The notes beneath the pieces were generated by a model. The model was not told where the DNA came from. It saw only the letters and a list, made by a program, of their open reading frames with translations, and did not search any database. Position numbers and translations under genes: made by a program. Shown here piece by piece: positions 61,661 to 64,000 of a stretch of 64,000 bases of DNA. Numbering within the stretch: position 1 is the stretch's first letter; the number at the start of each line of letters is the position of its first letter. The stretch spans positions 104,439-168,438 of the forward strand of contig JRUP01000022.1 of NCBI GenBank assembly GCA_000773965.1. The letters run 5' to 3'. The stretch comes from Enterobacter cancerogenus. GTDB taxonomy: Bacteria > Pseudomonadota > Gammaproteobacteria > Enterobacterales > Enterobacteriaceae.

Positions 61661-63112
61661 ATGCATTTTCGCGCCATTACCCGCATCGTGGGACTGTTGG
61701 TAATTTTATTCTCGGTGACCATGATCCTACCGGGGCTGGTGGCCTTAATTTATCGCGATGGCGCCGGACGAGCGTTTAGCCAGACCTTTATGATGGCGAT
61801 TGTGATTGGTTCACTGCTGTGGTGGCCTAATCGCAAAAAGAAAACCGAACTTAAACCGCGTGAAGGGTTTCTGATCGTCGTGCTGTTCTGGACGGTGCTG
61901 GGTAGTGTGGGTGCGATGCCCTTCATTTTTGCCGAACAGCCGCACCTTTCGGTTACCGATGCTTTCTTCGAATCCTTTTCTGGGCTGACCACCACGGGTG
62001 CCACTACGTTGGTGGGCCTTGATACCTTACCGAAAGCGATTTTGTTCTATCGTCAGATGCTGCAATGGCTGGGCGGTATGGGGATCATTGTACTGGCGGT
62101 GGCCATCTTGCCGATTCTGGGCGTGGGTGGCATGCAGCTGTATCGCGCTGAGATGCCGGGGCCGTTAAAAGATAACAAGATGCGTCCGCGTATTGCGGAA
62201 ACGGCTAAAACGCTGTGGCTAATCTATGTCTTACTTACCGTGGCCTGTGCGGTGGCGCTGTGGCTGGCGGGCATGCCGGTGTTTGATGCCATCGGTCACA
62301 GCTTCTCGACTATCGCGATTGGTGGCTTTTCTACACATGATGCGAGTATCGGCTACTTCAACAGTCCTACCATCAATACCATCGTGGCGGTGTTCCTGCT
62401 GATCTCGGGCTGTAACTATGGCTTGCACTTCTCTTTATTGAGCGGCCGCAGCCTCAAAGTTTACTGGCGCGATCCCGAATTTCGCATGTTTATTGGCGTA
62501 CAGCTGACGTTAGTGCTGATCTGTACGGTAGTGTTGTGGTTCCACAACGTCTATGCCAGCGGTTGGCAAACATTGAACCAGGCCTTTTTCCAGGTGGTGT
62601 CGATGGCAACGACTGCTGGCTTTACCACCGATAGTATTGCGCGCTGGCCATTGTTCCTGCCTGTACTGTTGCTCTGTTCGGCTTTTATCGGCGGTATGGC
62701 GGGATCGACCGGCGGTGGCTTGAAGGTGATTCGTATTCTGCTGCTGTTTAAGCAGGGGTCGCGTGAGCTTAAGCGTTTGGTGCATCCGAACGCGGTCTAC
62801 ACCATCAAGTTGGGCAATCGCGCACTGCCGGAGCGTATCCTTGAAGCGGTATGGGGATTCTTCTCTGCTTATGCGCTGGTGTTCTTACTCAGCATGCTGG
62901 CGATTATCGCGACGGGCGTCGATGACTTCTCGGCATTTGCTGCGGTTGCCGCGACGCTGAATAACCTCGGCCCAGGCTTAGGTGTTGTAGCGGATAACTT
63001 CACGTCTATGAATGACGTCGCTAAATGGATTTTGATTTTAACCATGCTGTTTGGACGCCTTGAGGTGTTCACACTGCTGGTCCTGTTCACCCCGACCTTC
63101 TGGCGTGAATAA
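61661..63112 (+). CDS. trkH: Trk-system potassium transporter TrkH
   Basis: Inner-membrane K+ channel-like subunit gated by TrkA. 483 residues, same as E. coli. Four pore-loop repeats with SGLTTTGATTL, FSTIAIGGFSTHD, ATTAGFTTDS and LNNLGPGLGVV supply the selectivity filter glycines. An intramembrane loop GSTGGGLKVIRI sits in the third repeat. It follows yigZ and precedes hemG by 18 bases. Confidence 0.97.
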   Translation: MHFRAITRIVGLLVILFSVTMILPGLVALIYRDGAGRAFSQTFMMAIVIGSLLWWPNRKKKTELKPREGFLIVVLFWTVLGSVGAMPFIFAEQPHLSVTDAFFESFSGLTTTGATTLVGLDTLPKAILFYRQMLQWLGGMGIIVLAVAILPILGVGGMQLYRAEMPGPLKDNKMRPRIAETAKTLWLIYVLLTVACAVALWLAGMPVFDAIGHSFSTIAIGGFSTHDASIGYFNSPTINTIVAVFLLISGCNYGLHFSLLSGRSLKVYWRDPEFRMFIGVQLTLVLICTVVLWFHNVYASGWQTLNQAFFQVVSMATTAGFTTDSIARWPLFLPVLLLCSAFIGGMAGSTGGGLKVIRILLLFKQGSRELKRLVHPNAVYTIKLGNRALPERILEAVWGFFSAYALVFLLSMLAIIATGVDDFSAFAAVAATLNNLGPGLGVVADNFTSMNDVAKWILILTMLFGRLEVFTLLVLFTPTFWRE

Positions 63113-63130
63113 GAGAAACAGGATTATCTA

Positions 63131-63667
63131 ATGAAAGCATTGATTCTATATTCCAGCCGTGATGGGCAAACTCGTGAGATCGCGGCGCGTATTGCACAGA
63201 CGCTAGCGCCGCAGCAGTTGTGTGACGTGATTGATTTACTGGAAGTACAGAAGGTTGAGTGGCCGCAGTATGATCGCGTGCTGATTGGCGCTTCAATCCG
63301 TTACGGACATTTCCATCCGGCATTAATGAAGTTTGTTACTCAGCATAAGGCTGAGTTGCATCAGCGCGTTAGTGGCTTCTTCAGCGTCAATCTTACGGCG
63401 CGTAAAGCGGATAAGTGCACGCCAGCAACCAACGCCTATACGCATAAGTTCCTGGAGCAGTCACCCTGGCAGCCAGATTGCTGTGCGGTGTTTGCCGGCG
63501 CGTTGCGTTATCCCCGCTATCGCTGGTTTGACCGTGCCATGATTCAACTAATTATGCGTATGACGGGCGGTGAGACCGATACCTCTAAAGAAGTTGAATA
63601 CACCGATTGGAATAAAGTGGCGGTTTTTGCCCAGGATTTTGTACAGTTACCAGGCAAATCGTTGTGA
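63131..63667 (+). CDS. hemG: Menaquinone-dependent protoporphyrinogen IX dehydrogenase
   Basis: Flavodoxin-like FMN enzyme that oxidises protoporphyrinogen IX, passing electrons to the quinone pool. 178 residues (181 in E. coli). The FMN phosphate loop is ILYSSRDGQTREIA, with IGASIRYGHFHPAL and AGALRYPRYRWFDR following; the inserted long helical loop is typical of HemG. It is separated from the rRNA promoters by about 55 bases. Confidence 0.95.
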   Translation: MKALILYSSRDGQTREIAARIAQTLAPQQLCDVIDLLEVQKVEWPQYDRVLIGASIRYGHFHPALMKFVTQHKAELHQRVSGFFSVNLTARKADKCTPATNAYTHKFLEQSPWQPDCCAVFAGALRYPRYRWFDRAMIQLIMRMTGGETDTSKEVEYTDWNKVAVFAQDFVQLPGKSL

Positions 63668-63722
63668 AATAGAGCGTTGTGGCTAAATTTAGGTCGAACG
63701 ATCATTTTTTTGCAATAAACCC

Positions 63723-63750
63723 TTGTCAGCTCCGAATAACTCCCTATAAT
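63723..63750 (+). promoter_or_regulatory. rRNA operon promoter P1
   Basis: TTGTCA (63723-63728), 16 bases, TATAAT (63745-63750), then a GCGCC discriminator. An AT-rich UP element (about 63698-63720) sits directly upstream. The layout after hemG is that of E. coli rrnA. Confidence 0.93.
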
Positions 63751-63843
63751 GCGCCACCACTGAGACGGCAAAGCGGCAACGCAGACGGCTCAGCAGGGAG
63801 TGAAGAAATTCATCCCGCCGGAGAAAAACGCTGAAAAAAGTGT

Positions 63844-63871
63844 TTGACTCTGAAGGAGGAAAGCGTAATAT
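63844..63871 (+). promoter_or_regulatory. rRNA operon promoter P2
   Basis: TTGACT (63844-63849), 16 bases, TAATAT (63866-63871), then ACGCC. It is about 120 bases downstream of P1, the standard tandem arrangement. Confidence 0.92.
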
Positions 63872-63910
63872 ACGCCACCTCGCAACAGCAGCTTAAGGCG
63901 CTGATTGCAC

Positions 63911-63922
63911 CGCTCTTTAACA
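63911..63922 (+). promoter_or_regulatory. boxA antitermination signal of the rRNA leader
   Basis: CGCTCTTTAACA matches boxA TGCTCTTTAACA at 11 of 12 bases; it binds NusB/S10. The leader continues to the window edge through the conserved ATCTGTGTGGGCACTC segment and CAAGTCTCACG. The 16S rRNA gene itself begins beyond base 64000. Confidence 0.92.
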
Positions 63923-64000
63923 ATTTATCAGACAATCTGTGTGGGCACTCGCAGGATTGATATCAGCGTCTCCGGACGTAAAAAAATATCAAGTCTCACG

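Overview
The window is ordinary chromosome from a gammaproteobacterium of the order Enterobacterales, most likely family Erwiniaceae (Pantoea, Erwinia or a close relative). Almost every gene matches an Escherichia coli protein closely, and gene order follows the E. coli rho-wec to rrnA segment. The genus call rests on recalled protein similarity and gene content; no search was run. There is no prophage, insertion sequence, integron, CRISPR array or defence island.

Layout. 1-10793: the enterobacterial common antigen (ECA) operon wecA(partial)-wzzE-wecB-wecC-wecD-wecE-wzxE-wecF-wzyE-wecG, without the rffG/rffH pair that E. coli carries between wecC and wecD. 10902-11454: a tRNA operon (Arg-CCG, His-GTG, Leu-CAG, Pro-TGG) with promoter and terminator. 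11491-12038: an octanucleotide tandem repeat, a GlrR site, overlapping sigma-54/sigma-70 promoter elements and the sRNA gene glmZ. 12075-16156: hemCDXY on the minus strand, divergent from cyaA (UUG start, CRP site). 19166-22545: lptM-dapF-yigA-xerC-yigB; the frataxin gene cyaY is missing from its usual place after cyaA. 22519-26188: SOS-controlled uvrD and corA with a structured leader. 26254-34894: an AbrB-family membrane protein, then rarD/yigI, pldA, recQ, rhtC, rhtB, pldB and yigL.

34927-43706: glpT (without glpQ), yigM followed by a decayed second copy of its 3' end and a large inverted repeat, yehS, the metR/metE pair with MetR and MetJ sites, ysgA, and udp with two CRP sites. 43771-45075: the one gene I cannot name, a TPR plus glycosyltransferase-like protein between udp and rmuC. 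45161-52371: rmuC (with a LexA box), ubiE-ubiJ-ubiB, tatABC (TatB carries a 16-residue tandem repeat) and tatD. 52368-61634: rfaH, pepE, ubiD, fre, fadBA under a perfect FadR palindrome, pepQ and yigZ. 61661-64000: trkH, hemG, and the P1/P2 promoters and boxA of an rRNA operon whose 16S gene should start just beyond the right edge.

The genes work in modules: ECA synthesis and export; haem synthesis (hemCDXY, hemG); ubiquinone synthesis (ubiE, ubiJ, ubiB, ubiD); twin-arginine export; envelope lipid upkeep (pldA, pldB, lptM); and DNA repair or recombination (uvrD, recQ, xerC, rmuC). I found no clear new multi-gene system. The best leads are the TPR/glycosyltransferase-like gene, the octamer array beside glmZ, the repeat-bearing TatB tail, the yigM tail remnant with its neighbouring inverted repeat, and the missing rffGH and cyaY.
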